Below are positions 10,114 through 20,391 of a stretch of 64,000 nucleotides of DNA, piece by piece. The notes beneath the pieces are model-generated. The model saw only the letters and a program-made list of their open reading frames with translations. It was not told the origin of the DNA and made no database searches. The DNA lies in assembly GCA_047495785.1 (NCBI GenBank), contig JBLDXI010000046.1:124001-188000 (forward strand), read 5' to 3'. The position numbers and the translations under genes are program-made. Every line of letters begins with the position of its first letter. The first letter of the stretch is position 1. This stretch comes from Lepidodermella squamata (Eukaryota > Gastrotricha).

Positions 10114-11283
10114 TTATTGTTTCAGCCATTTTCTATTTCGATTAACGTAGCCTGCGATTGTCATATATTGCATCTGATCATGCCGCGCGTACCAGTTTTC
10201 GATGTAGTACTTCCGGTAACCTAACTTCCATAGGCCATCAACCAAACCATTGCCGTATCTCTCCAGCCTATCTGAATTATACTGAAACGGATCACGGCCG
10301 AATAAGTGCCATTCGATGGAGAGGAACCCAACATTTTGCATAACCCCGTCATCCATGGCCTTCCGTAACGAAACCCATTCGTCCTGTTCAACGTCGAGTT
10401 TTAGCACGGTTAAGTAGTTATGGTTTAGCATTTTCATGATTTCAGCTAGGGTTTTGGTGTTGTTTTTGCGATTTGGTTCGTCTTCGCCCGTAATTCCTAG
10501 CTGGAAGAACCGAACGCTGTTATTCCTTATCGGTTCAGAATTCATTGTCATATCGAACGAGAAAACTGAGCAACCACGAGAAGCCATGTCGTCATCGAAT
10601 GTGAAGTCGTAATTTATCCTAAAATTAACCGATTTCAACATTTAAAAGGTCTGGTATTTAATAGCCTACCCAAACGAGTAGACGATACAAGGCTCAGTCT
10701 CCGGGAAGAAATCCATGCAGATGTGATAAGTCTTGTGGCCATTAGTTTCATCCTTCCCAAAGGCTTTTGACATTGAGCAATTTATATCTGGCGGGTCATT
10801 TATCTTCCTGAGAAAGACTTTAGAACTTAGATTATCAGGGTAGGAAACAAGAAACGTACCTAACAAGGTGAAAGAATTTCTCTAGAAATACGAAGGATCC
10901 TGGTATAGGATTGATCCTTATCGATGAATCGCAGGAGTCAAAACTAGGATTAAATTATTTGAAACCTAATTTTACGTACCTAATTATACATACCATGCTG
11001 GGTTCCGTTTGGCTGGCGACATGACGTTTAGCATTTCTATTGGTATTCTGCAGCTTGGTCTAGGCCTCAGCATCATGATGGTAATGATAATTATTATAGA
11101 CAATACTACGATGCCTTTAAATTTCGATTCTAGTTGCTGATAATATGGGACCAGCCGTTGAATCGGGTATTTTACCAATTGTATGTAGTTTGTCATCTTA
11201 AGCTTGATAAATAAGCACAGGCAGTTTATTATGAATAACGCAGTTTTTAAGAGCAAACATGTTTGTAATGAGTCGCTTGCCAT
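10114..11283 (-). CDS. METTL24-like membrane-anchored methyltransferase, copy 3
   Basis: Four exons (11283-10994, 10943-10860, 10807-10670, 10618-10114) join in phase to about 338 residues. Exons 2 and 3 have the same lengths as in copies 1 and 2. The N-terminal exon is longer and has two hydrophobic stretches (ALFIINCLCLFI and GIVVLSIIIIITIMML). A later ATG (MTNYIQLV) would keep only the second, so the start is uncertain. Motifs are FDSCD, LEKFFHLV, CIVYSFG, FDDDMASRGC, LKLDVEQDEWVSL and IEWHLFGRD. Gln replaces Gly in the DVEQDE motif. The role is as for the neighbours: a predicted SAM-dependent methyltransferase in the secretory pathway. Confidence 0.82.
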
Positions 11284-11730
11284 AGTGGCATCTCAGCCAT
11301 ATGCAAAATATTTAGTACCGGCTGCTTGCGACTACTCAACCCGGTAGCGACGAACACAGGCAATAACTCTGATTAATCGAATTGACAATTGATGGGATTC
11401 ATGTCTTCTGATGAATCATCAATAATTTTTGAGGATTATTGATTTTTGAGGATTTTGATTGGATTTTTGGGGCCTCCCTGCCCTAAATTAGTGGGGCCCC
11501 TCATTGTGGTCGCTACCTTGTGAAAAGCTTTGAGGATCTGCTCCCAGATAAACCACACTTTGATACTTTGTGCGCTATTAGAACAGATTTTGCTCAAAAT
11601 TCTGAGATTCATTTTAACTGAAAGTTTTTGGTAAGTGGGTTCAATATAAGCGGTTTCGGGCACAGTTAAATTAGCAAAAATAGTATTGATTTATTGAATC
11701 GTTCTTCAACATTTCATAAAATTGCGTCGA
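11284..11730. other. Intergenic, nothing recognised
   Basis: The stretch between methyltransferase copy 3 and the GT92 gene has no supported gene or repeat. Confidence 0.55.
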
Positions 11731-13182
11731 TTAATCAGGGTCTGAGGATTGCCTTCTGCGTTTCCTCCTCAAGTAATTTTCGAATAGATCAAGCTTATTG
11801 TCGATCACATTGCTGAATGTTTCCCGAATTACAGATTTGTACTCCGCATTTGGAGCTGGAAACCTCGGCTTATCGCCTTCGAAAAGGCGAAAATGAGCAA
11901 TAACACCCTCCGTATACGGGTCAAGATGCCGGACCATTCCTCCCTCGATCAACTTATGAATAGAGGCGACAATCACGTTGTCAGATCTCAAAATCATTTT
12001 CTCTCGAGAATGAACCATTGCCACAACATCAACAGTGTAATGGTCTCGAATTGTATGCTTAACCGAGTATGGGCCGATTCTGGCGTCCGTTGAATTCGGA
12101 GTCGGCATGTGAGTCATTGTCCAGAACGCTATTCCTCCGATGAAAGGATCCGCCTTAATAGTAGACTCCAGTAAATCTATCAGGCTCACTCCATTGAAAA
12201 CTTGTAAGAATTCATCGGTATCCATCGAAGCAACCCAGGTTGATTTTTCCCTCAAGAAATAGAAGCATTCGGTCATTGCCGATGTTTGAAAGTGGTGTGG
12301 CGTGAATTGGAGATGAAAATCAAATGGGACTAATGAAAGGATTCCCATCTCGAGATAATACGTCAAATATTCGAAAAAAGCATAAAAATCTGGGTCGTTG
12401 ATGTAGATAACAAAATGTTCGATTCCCAGCATAAGATGGTACTCAATCCACTCCGGGACTCGGTCTAAATGATATTTGTTGAGAGAAGTGCAAGCGGAGA
12501 GTTTGACTTTTCGGTTGAGTCTCACAGGCTCAGGGCAAATCTTTGTATTAACAGCCATTGTCCGGGTTATCTTCCTTGTTCTCGCTACGCTGGATGGTCC
12601 AAAAAGCTTCAACACATTCGGCTTTGCTAGAATGTAAATTCTACTCTTAGAAGTGATCTTAAATGATTTAGTATCGACCGGGCAATGAAGAATCACATTG
12701 GTATGGGAGCTCTCGTATTCCGGTGTTGGTGATTTAGAAACGCAGTGAATGAAATGACCGCTATCGATAACAATGCTCCAATCGTACTTGTAAGCCCACA
12801 GTTCGTATCCAATGAGGTTGTAATGCGAAATTCCATCAACGAGCAGTGGCGTGAGCAAGAGTGTGATTTGCACATACTCTGGTGTCAAATAGGCACCAGT
12901 TAGTAACGGATACTTAAGGGAAGCGATTTCTCTCAGCGTTCGAACTGCATAAAATTCAGCCTGTTGAAGGCACGAACATTCAGCCCCGCGAGATAGATTA
13001 AGGCGGTCGTAATTTCGGCCCAAATATGCGCATTTCGATAAAACGGCGTCAGGAATTTCCAGCGTCGGCAAAGGCTCGCTGTAGTATAGGTGTGGGTTGT
13101 ATCGAACAAAATAAAGTATCACCAGTATCAATTGAGGGCATATTTTCGGTAGTAATCTCACATTTAGGATATTGCGCAACAT
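11731..13182 (-). CDS. GT92 (DUF23) glycosyltransferase, intronless
   Basis: This single exon encodes 483 residues, a normal length for family GT92. The nematode member GALT-1 of this family adds beta-1,4-galactose to core fucose of N-glycans. The N-terminal hydrophobic segment (about residues 11-27, LPKICPQLILVILYFV) is a type II signal anchor. Family marks are VPEWIEYHLMLGIEHFVIYIND (residues 242-263), the metal-binding DTDEF at about 321-325, and the C-terminal EGVIAHFRLF. Conserved Cys residues precede the catalytic domain (AECSCLQQAEFY). It lies inside the methyltransferase cluster, on the same strand. The donor and acceptor cannot be read from sequence; galactose is the family precedent. 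Confidence 0.9.
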   Translation of the reverse strand: MLRNILNVRLLPKICPQLILVILYFVRYNPHLYYSEPLPTLEIPDAVLSKCAYLGRNYDRLNLSRGAECSCLQQAEFYAVRTLREIASLKYPLLTGAYLTPEYVQITLLLTPLLVDGISHYNLIGYELWAYKYDWSIVIDSGHFIHCVSKSPTPEYESSHTNVILHCPVDTKSFKITSKSRIYILAKPNVLKLFGPSSVARTRKITRTMAVNTKICPEPVRLNRKVKLSACTSLNKYHLDRVPEWIEYHLMLGIEHFVIYINDPDFYAFFEYLTYYLEMGILSLVPFDFHLQFTPHHFQTSAMTECFYFLREKSTWVASMDTDEFLQVFNGVSLIDLLESTIKADPFIGGIAFWTMTHMPTPNSTDARIGPYSVKHTIRDHYTVDVVAMVHSREKMILRSDNVIVASIHKLIEGGMVRHLDPYTEGVIAHFRLFEGDKPRFPAPNAEYKSVIRETFSNVIDNKLDLFENYLRRKRRRQSSDPD

Positions 13183-13475
13183 TATGCCTAGAAACAGGCA
13201 TTGTTTATGAGTTCTTTTTTAGTCTGAATTCGTGGCTTGGCTCGTATCATTTGTAAAAGCAGGATTGGTGGGTTACATGCGATGACCTTTGGCCGGAAAA
13301 AGTTTCAATGCGCGAGATATAATAATCGTTGTCTGGCGAAAAAGTTTGAAGTCAATTTCATAGACCGCGCGTGCTGATAAACTTTAACCTACCTGAAAGG
13401 CCTTACTTTAAGGATGCTCGAAAAAAATGTGATTAGGAACATCAAAATATCGATGATCAACCTATGAAGTCGGAT

Positions 13476-13572
13476 CAGTGTGCGAAGTAGGATGCTCGAG
13501 TTGAGGGTACTTTCAACCAGTTTTTGGCCCGAAATTTCAGACCAAAGGGTCCCCCCTGTGGTTTTTTTCGGT
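13476..13572 (+). repeat. Partial copy of a hAT-type MITE family
   Basis: It starts with cagtgtgcgaagtaggat and continues in register with the reverse complement of the complete element at 39892-40058, including the shared accaaagggtc and cctgtggtttttt segments. Similarity fades near 13572, and no second terminal repeat is visible, so this copy is truncated. Confidence 0.6.
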
Positions 13573-13875
13573 TTTTCTTGCCAAGATAATTTGATCAATT
13601 GGTATATTTGATCTAACGAGAACGAAAATGCAAGGAAATAAGCACAAGACCATGTCCCATGACGGGATGAAAAGTACCGAAAATCATGAAATAATCCGAA
13701 TAGGATCTTTTGCGATGCTTATTTTCGGCAAATTTTCTGGAAAAATGTTCGAGAAGGTTTTGTCTTTATTGCATCGGTGCCTTTCCCTTTAAATGAGCTC
13801 TAAAAATCGATAATTTGTCTTTTATCACAAGTTTCATCACAAGTCTATGGATTTTTATTTGTCGTTCAAAATAAG

Positions 13876-14963
13876 TCAGTCATCGTTTCTGTTACTCTTG
13901 ATTCGATTCTGATTGACGTAGCCAGCAATAGTCAAATATTGCAGCTGGTCGTGCCTTCTGTACCAGTTCTCGCCATAGTACTTCCGAAATCCCTTATCGT
14001 GCAACTTCGTGATCAATCCATGCCCATATTTCTCCACCCTGTCGAGAATACCTTTGAACGGATAATTGCTCACAACGTGCCATTCCATAACTAGATGGCT
14101 GACCCGTTCCATGACGCCATCATCAAACGCCCTAGTCAAAGATACCCATTCATCTCTCTCAATGTCGACTTTGAGTACGGTGATGTAGGTATGGTTGAAC
14201 TTTCGCATGATTTCAGCCAACGTTTTTGTGTTCTCCTTACGATTCCCCGAAATTTCACCAGTTAAACCGATTTCATAGAATTTAACGCCACTCGGACGAA
14301 CAGGCTCATCGTGAATGCTCATGTCAAAGGTGAAAACCGAACATCCACGCGCTGCCATTTCGTCGTCAAACGAATATTCCCAATGAGATCTAGTGGAAAC
14401 ATAGATAGATCAATATTTCGGCGAGAAGAAATTAATACCCGAATGAATAGACAATGCATGGTTCATGTTCTGGGAAATTGTCCATACAAACTCGGTAGGT
14501 TTTGTGAGCATTCTCTTCATCTTGCCCAAATGGCTGTAGCTTGCTACATTTGACCTCCTCCGGAGCTCCTACTCTTCTAAAACCAAGGGTTTATTTACTC
14601 AAAGGCGATGTTTTCAACAAAAACTCACTTTACTAGGGCGAAAAAGCGCTCGAGGTAGAAAGTTGCATCTGAATGTGGATTAACATTCGTATGAAAGTCG
14701 CATGTGTCGTAACTAAAGAGAAATCGAAATGGTTCGCGAATATTGCGAGGTCAAAGTCTTTACCAATTAGGAGATCTAGTTGGCGCGGGCGTTTGTTGCG
14801 TTTCGATCGCTTTCTCCGGTTCACATTTCGGGCAACTCGAGCTTAAAATGAAGATTTGAGTGATGAAAATGAGGAAGAGAAGGCCACATATCACAATAGT
14901 ATTTATGTGGCTTAACCGTGTCAATGACACAAAAACGGAAGGAACTAAAATGCTACCTGACAT
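13876..14963 (-). CDS. METTL24-like membrane-anchored methyltransferase, copy 4
   Basis: Four exons (14963-14764, 14712-14629, 14573-14439, 14389-13876) join in phase to 310 residues. The layout is that of copies 1-3, with exon 3 one codon shorter. The anchor helix is TIVICGLLFLIFITQIFIL; the stem is Pro/Thr-rich. Catalytic-domain motifs are YDTCD, LERFFALV, CIVYSFG, FDDEMAARGC, LKVDIERDEWVSL and MEWHVVSN. The acceptor of exon 3 is a GAAG rather than the nearby TTTTAG, because the latter puts a stop in frame. Copy 4 is separated from the others by the GT92 gene. The acidic motif has Arg in place of Gly. Confidence 0.82.
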
Positions 14964-15374
14964 GCTTGGTCGATTTGAGGTATGATAAGAAAGCTTTGTT
15001 TAGTTTCTTTCATGAGTTGTAGACGCGTCTAACGATCTTGTGGGATTAGCTTCCATTTAAAGGTAAATTATTCTCTGAATAACTTTTGTCTACGAAAATG
15101 CTTCTGTAAATAAATGAAAATTGGCAATATTTGAGCCTGCTTAAATATTGAGAGGGAAAATTTCGAAATTTCGAAAAGCTGAACATTTTAGGGGGGATTT
15201 ATTTATTTCTTATTAATCATATATCAATGGCCCTCCTCGAAGCTAAGGTTAGTTCCCGCGCTTAAACAGCAAACCGATCCTTATAGCCTATTAGCCCAAC
15301 TAATCTTATGCTATCATTATATAGGGTCATTTCTTAAAATGGAATGGGTGATGTAGGATTAACATTTATATCAA
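14964..15374. other. Divergent intergenic region
   Basis: It lies between a minus-strand methyltransferase and a plus-strand GT31 gene. It should hold both promoters. No clear element was seen. Confidence 0.5.
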
Positions 15375-16465
15375 ATGAAAAAGCAATGGGGCATAGTTTC
15401 ATCCTGGATTTTCACAGGTAAAGACTGTTCACTGACCATTAATTACGAAATAAAGAAAAAATTGTTTTCCAGGTCTAGCAGCTTATTTGCTTTCCCAAAA
15501 TGCAACGGAGAAATTGCTCAAGCCAGGTTTGTAACATTTAATCACCCTGAATCTGTTAAATTCAGCCAAATGTAAATTTAGAAACCGTGGAAGATCCGTT
15601 GAATTTGCCATTTATCATAACTGTAATCTCATCGAGATGCCAATTCGAAAAGCGCCAAGCGATTCGAGAAACATGGGGCGATCGCAGAATGTTAGCTAGA
15701 ATGCTTGGAAATCAAACATACGGGCCTTACTTCATCATCGGACAGCCGGATATTAAGAAATTCAATGATTCAATAGTTGACGAATGTCAAACAAGAATAG
15801 AGAAAGAAGTGACTATCTACGGCGATTTGGTGACTATTTCTGCCCTAGATGTTTACAGCCTGCTAACCCCGAAAGTGTTCGAAACTTTCCTTTGGGCTCG
15901 GCATAAGCTCAGTTTAACCCATTCATCTGGGGATAAACATAGTACTTTCTACTTGGTCAAGACTGATGACGATGCTTACATCAATTTGTTGGCTATAGCT
16001 CGGCAATTCTATCATTCGATGAAGGAACATAGCAAGCGATCCATTTTAGACAAAAACCTCTACTGCGTTGCAAATACTGGAGCTATAGTTGTTCGAGCCA
16101 AAGACTCAAAGTATTATACATCTCGGGAAAGCTACGCCCCCGATTGGTATCCACCGTTTTGCTCCGGGATCGGTTACATTTTCCAAGTTGGCTTGCTAGA
16201 TTTGATGATACCGAAAATCAGGGCGAGAATGGCGAATTATGTACAGAATGAAGATGCGTTCTTCACTGGCATAATAGCTGAGGAGCTGAAGTTGAGGCAC
16301 TTGGATTTCGAGTTCACAGATTCTTGCGGACCGCATGGCTCCGGATGGACGCAGGAGTCGCTTTGCCCAAACGCGAGTCGAAACGCGGTCGTTCACCGTT
16401 TGGAGCCACGCGATATGCGGATGTTGCATAAGTGCCCGGATATGCAACGCTTCTATCGTTATTGA
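15375..16465 (+). CDS. GT31 beta-1,3-glycosyltransferase, copy 1
   Basis: Three exons (15375-15417, 15473-15526, 15582-16465) join to 326 residues. Exons 1 and 2 encode a short signal anchor (WGIVSSWIFTGLAAYLL). The catalytic domain has the GT31 marks RQAIRETWG, YFIIG, FYLVKTDDDAYINL (metal-binding DDD), and a C-terminal NEDAFFTGIIAEELKLRH corresponding to the family EDVYxG motif. This family transfers Gal, GalNAc or GlcNAc in beta-1,3 linkage in the Golgi; the specificity here is unknown. The second exon is 54 bases, as in the next copy. AATAAA follows at about 16491. The next two copies share its exon plan. Confidence 0.87.
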
Positions 16466-16805
16466 AGAGGCGTCGTGCTATGAAAAACTCTAATAAAAAG
16501 CGATAGATTTCTGAGAAGGAAAAAACAGTTGAATATGGCACCAATTACCGATATTTCAAGGTAAAACGAAGTAAACAGAAACCATCAAACTAATAATTTC
16601 TTTCCGCGAAACATTTTTACTTAAACCATCGGAATGTAATTTGTAAAATAAATGTAATTTTTATTCTATATTCATCAGAAACTCGTATTTAACTTAATTT
16701 AGTATTTAAATACTATTTACTATTTCGATGGTATAGGACATCTTTAAATCACGAAATATAGAATGAGTCACGAGAATGTATCAGTTGAAGTATAAAGTAT
16801 AAAAG
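16466..16805. other. Intergenic, AT-rich
   Basis: It holds the AATAAA of the GT31 gene and AT-rich sequence, with no other recognised feature. Confidence 0.5.
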
Positions 16806-17160
16806 TCAAGCACGACCACGGCCTCGACCCCGAATGCTATCAGTTGGCTCTTCTTGTAGGATAACAGCTTGGCCGCGTCCACGGGCAGCGCTTCGAGTAA
16901 TCGCATGTAATGGCTCTGCTTCAAGCACAGGCTGAACCTTAGCCGTTTGCCCACGGCCTCGACCACGAATAACTGCTAGCTGCTCTGATTCAAGCACAGG
17001 TTGAACCCTAGGAGCTTGCCCACGCCCACGGCCTCGACCACGGATGATGGCAGGGGGTTACACTTCAATCACAGGTGGAATGATGGTAGCTTGGACTCCT
17101 CCGCGACCAAGCCCACGGGGTCGGCCTCGGCCCCTGCCTCGAACAGCCACAGTTGCGGTA
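16806..17160 (-). pseudogene. Arg-Gly-rich repeat coding remnant
   Basis: On the minus strand one frame encodes repeated units of about 32 residues of the form VQPVLExExxxxIRGRGRGQ, at least four or five times, ending in RGRGRGRA and a stop. A TAA interrupts the frame within one unit (about 17060, after PPVIEV). No start, signal or partner exon is clear. The pattern resembles RGG-type RNA-binding tails, but it could be part of a dead gene or a simple-sequence expansion. A G-run follows upstream near 17246-17259. Confidence 0.4.
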
Positions 17161-17702
17161 GTTGAATTTAAAATTGCCCGACCGCGTCCATGAACGGCTT
17201 GTCGACTGGAGGAGCCAGATCCAAAGCAAGACCATGCCGGGGAAGGGGGGGGGGGGGAGGGGTCTTCCTCGAGGGTTTCCGCGCAATACGAGCGGGATCG
17301 CGGGATTATTATTCCGTCGATTTTACCTGCCTAAACTAACCTGTAAACACTAGCTTGCCGTGACCTCGTTTTATATGAAAACATACCGGACATACCGAGC
17401 TAATAATTTACACACGTGTAGGAGGTTTGTTGATAATCTCCATGATTTTTTTCAAATTTGGCTTTGTAGCTTTCAGCCATACGTAAAAACCTATGAGCCA
17501 TGAAAACCTCAATTTTTGATCATTTTACTCAAAAGTGACGGTAACTATCCATTAGACGCTAAATCTAACTTTGGGCAAACAACTCGGCCTCAAATGTTCG
17601 CTGAGGCTAGCGTTGCTGCTGAGATACCGATCCTTTACATTGTTTTTGAATGAATAACAAGCTGAAAATAACAGAATCCTTACTGTGCTGCAGTCATAAG
17701 TA
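17161..17702. other. Intergenic with poly-G tract
   Basis: It contains a homopolymeric G run at about 17246-17259. No gene was recognised. Confidence 0.5.
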
Positions 17703-18747
17703 ATGGATGTATTATTGTTATTTATATGGCGATTTCTTTTCTTTTTCCTAAATGCCGGTGAGCTATATATTTCTTTCATTTTTTTTATTTATTTTAAAAA
17801 CACTGAAAACAGCTATTTTCAACTATCTGCTGCTGGAGTATTCGCCATTTGGAGCACTTCAAAAAAGTTAGTCCTCGAAATTCCAAGGGTTATCAATTTG
17901 TTTAAGAAATGTTAAAGTTTCTCTAGTCTGGACTAATGGCGACGTTAATGTACCCCTCATCATCACCGTAATTTCTTCACGAAGCAATTTCGAAAAGAGG
18001 CAAGCTGTGAGGGACACATGGGGCAACCGAACTTATCTCACATCGAACCTCGGCTCTCGAATTCTCGGACCGTTTTTCGTGGTTGGAAAATCGGAGAAAG
18101 ATGACGGTTGCCAAGATCGACTGGACGCTGAAATCGCGGCTCATGGCGATCTAATAGTCGTACCTGCTTTGGATACCTATCGCATGCTTACCCCCAAGGT
18201 ATTAGAAGCCTTCCGCTGGGTACTGAGCTTAGCGAATGCGCGAAAGTACTACCTGGTTAAGACGGATGATGATGCTTATGTCAATTTAGTCGCGATAGCT
18301 CGAACTTACCATCGAGTGATGAAGATTAGAAACCGAAGGCTGGACAAATCATTCTACTGCTACGTAGTTACCGGGGCGCCTGTCATTCGAGCTAAAGATT
18401 CGATTTACTACGTCACACCGGAAAGCTTTATTCCTGATCGGTATCCAGACTTCTGCTCCGGTATTGGGTACATCTTTCAAGTTGGTCTTCTAGACCTAAT
18501 GATGCCGGGAATCATGGCTAGAATGGAGCATTTTGTACCAAATGAAGACGCGTTCTATACCGGGATAGTTGTGCAAGGCCTGAAGGTAAGGCATTATTCG
18601 GTGAAAAATGCCGTCGTCCTTGGTACATCATGGACGGATGAAGGACTATGTGGCGATGCAGCTAGAATGGATCTTGTTCATCGGCTGCAGGCACATGAAA
18701 TGCGCCGATTACATGCGTGCTCACTAGCTATTAGAGCTAAATCTTGA
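17703..18747 (+). CDS. GT31 beta-1,3-glycosyltransferase, copy 2
   Basis: Three exons (17703-17757, 17813-17866, 17927-18747) join in phase to 309 residues. Exon 2 has the same 54-base length as in copy 1. The anchor is made by exons 1 and 2 (LLLFIWRFLFFFL...). The catalytic domain reads PLIITVISSRSNFEKRQAVR, YLVKTDDDAYVNL, CSGIGYIFQVGLLDLMMP and NEDAFYTGIVVQGLKVRH. It is a predicted Golgi beta-1,3-glycosyltransferase of unknown donor. An AATAAA lies at about 18776. It is a clear tandem paralog of the genes at 15375 and 19311. Confidence 0.86.
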
Positions 18748-19310
18748 ATTTTATGAAACTGAGAATTTCTAGAAAAATAAAGTCACTAAAAGCAAGACCA
18801 TTGTAGAGTTCTTCTTCGTTATTGATGTCATTTTCGCACTACATCAGTATCAGCAGTCTAGGAAGCCAAAATCACAAATTTCTTCCCTCGCCAAGATATA
18901 AAATGATGGAATCCAATTGGATTATCACGTAAGGACCATGCTTGATTCGCTATAGAAATGGAAGTCGTAGTTAGATCGCTTGAATTCAGCTCTGGAACCT
19001 CAAGTTTCCCCCTACAGAATTTTGCGGGAATTTTGCAACATATATAAACATGTTTTCTCATTGAATTTTGTTCGCATGCTCAGCATATAAATTTTTTATC
19101 CATATCAGCTGTTAGCTACTATACAACAAACACATGTAGGGATTGACCGCGTATAGTTTTTGCACGCGTGTATTTTGATGCAAGCTTTAAAAGCTTGATG
19201 CTACGCCTAATTACAAACAAAATAAAATAATAAACAGCCGAAAGAAATGCCCAAGCGGCATACAATTTTTCAAGTTGAGAAAGGAAAGGAGACGTCCAGA
19301 CTAATTTTAG
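18748..19310. other. Intergenic between GT31 copies 2 and 3
   Basis: AT-rich, with no supported gene. A minus-strand frame at 18858-19061 has no signal, homology or splice context. Confidence 0.5.
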
Positions 19311-20389
19311 ATGCTCGCCCTACCAAACTCAACAGGATGGCGTTACTTCTTATTTTTCGCAGGTATGTCACCAGGCAAATTTCTCAATTTTTTCCAGCTT
19401 CATCTAGACTAAATCTATACAGTTTCCTTAGTAAACGTGAAAGTGCCAAAAATCGCCATTATTCGAGTTTTGGATTCAGGTAATACTGAAATACTCAACT
19501 CAATTTTCGCTGAATTACATAATTTTCAGCAATCGGTGTTCGCTACGATGATGATAATATTGGGGAGATGAAATTTATTATCACTGTCATTTCGAGGCTA
19601 TGCAACTTTGACAAGCGACAAGCTATCAGAGAAACATGGGGGAACCAAACAATGCTGAGATCGAAACTTGGCCCTCATATCTTTGGACCTTTCTTCATCA
19701 TTGGAACTTTTGATTCTAATCAAAGTAACGTGTCTAGTAACCGGGACTGCATGGGTCGATTGAATACTGAAATCGAAACACATCAGGACGTTTTTCAAGT
19801 ATCAGCCTTCGAGAAATATCGCCAACTTACGCTGAAAGTTTTCGAATCTTTCAAATGGGTGCGGCACAACCTTAATTTGACGAATCTCGAAAACTTCTAC
19901 CTAGTGAAAACGGACGATGATATTTATGTTGATTTGGTCGCTGTTTCCCGAGCTCACCATCGATCTATGATGCCTCGTAGCGATAAGGTGGATAGATCCT
20001 TCTACTGCTTCGTCCATTCTGGGGCTCCGGTTATTCGCGATCCTACGTCAAAACACTACGTCTCAAGGGAGAATTATGCCCCTGACTGGTATCCGAAATT
20101 TTGCTCAGGAATCTGTTACATCTTCCAAGTCAGGCTTCTCGATCTCATGATACCAGAAATTAATAGGAATATGAACAATTCAGACCCGAATGAAGACGCT
20201 TTCTTTACAGGAATCATCGCGGAGCGCCTCAAGTTGCGACACAGATCGATAAAAAGCGCAGTTCCCTTTGCTTTCCCGACTGAAGAAGATAAAGTATGTC
20301 AAAAGGGCAGGAACAAATTGCTGGCTCACCCCTTGGGACCCCGTGAAATGCTAACACTTCATAAATGTCGCGAAAATAAAACTTTTTAA
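19311..20389 (+). CDS. GT31 beta-1,3-glycosyltransferase, copy 3
   Basis: Three exons (19311-19362, 19423-19479, 19530-20389) join in phase to 322 residues. The start at 19311 and the acceptor at 19422 are the only combination I found that keeps the frame open into the catalytic exon. The anchor is short (WRYFLFFAVSLV). Marks are KRQAIRETWG, YLVKTDDDIYVDL, FCSGICYIFQVRLLDLMIP and NEDAFFTGIIAERLKLRH. It is predicted to work in the Golgi; the donor is unknown. Its stop codon is only two bases from the stop of the opposite-strand GT92-like gene, so their 3' ends must overlap. Confidence 0.84.
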
Positions 20390-20391
20390 TT

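Noticed and set aside
18858-19061. Minus-strand frame of 67 residues between GT31 genes
   Set aside because: No homology to anything in the window and no signal or splice context.
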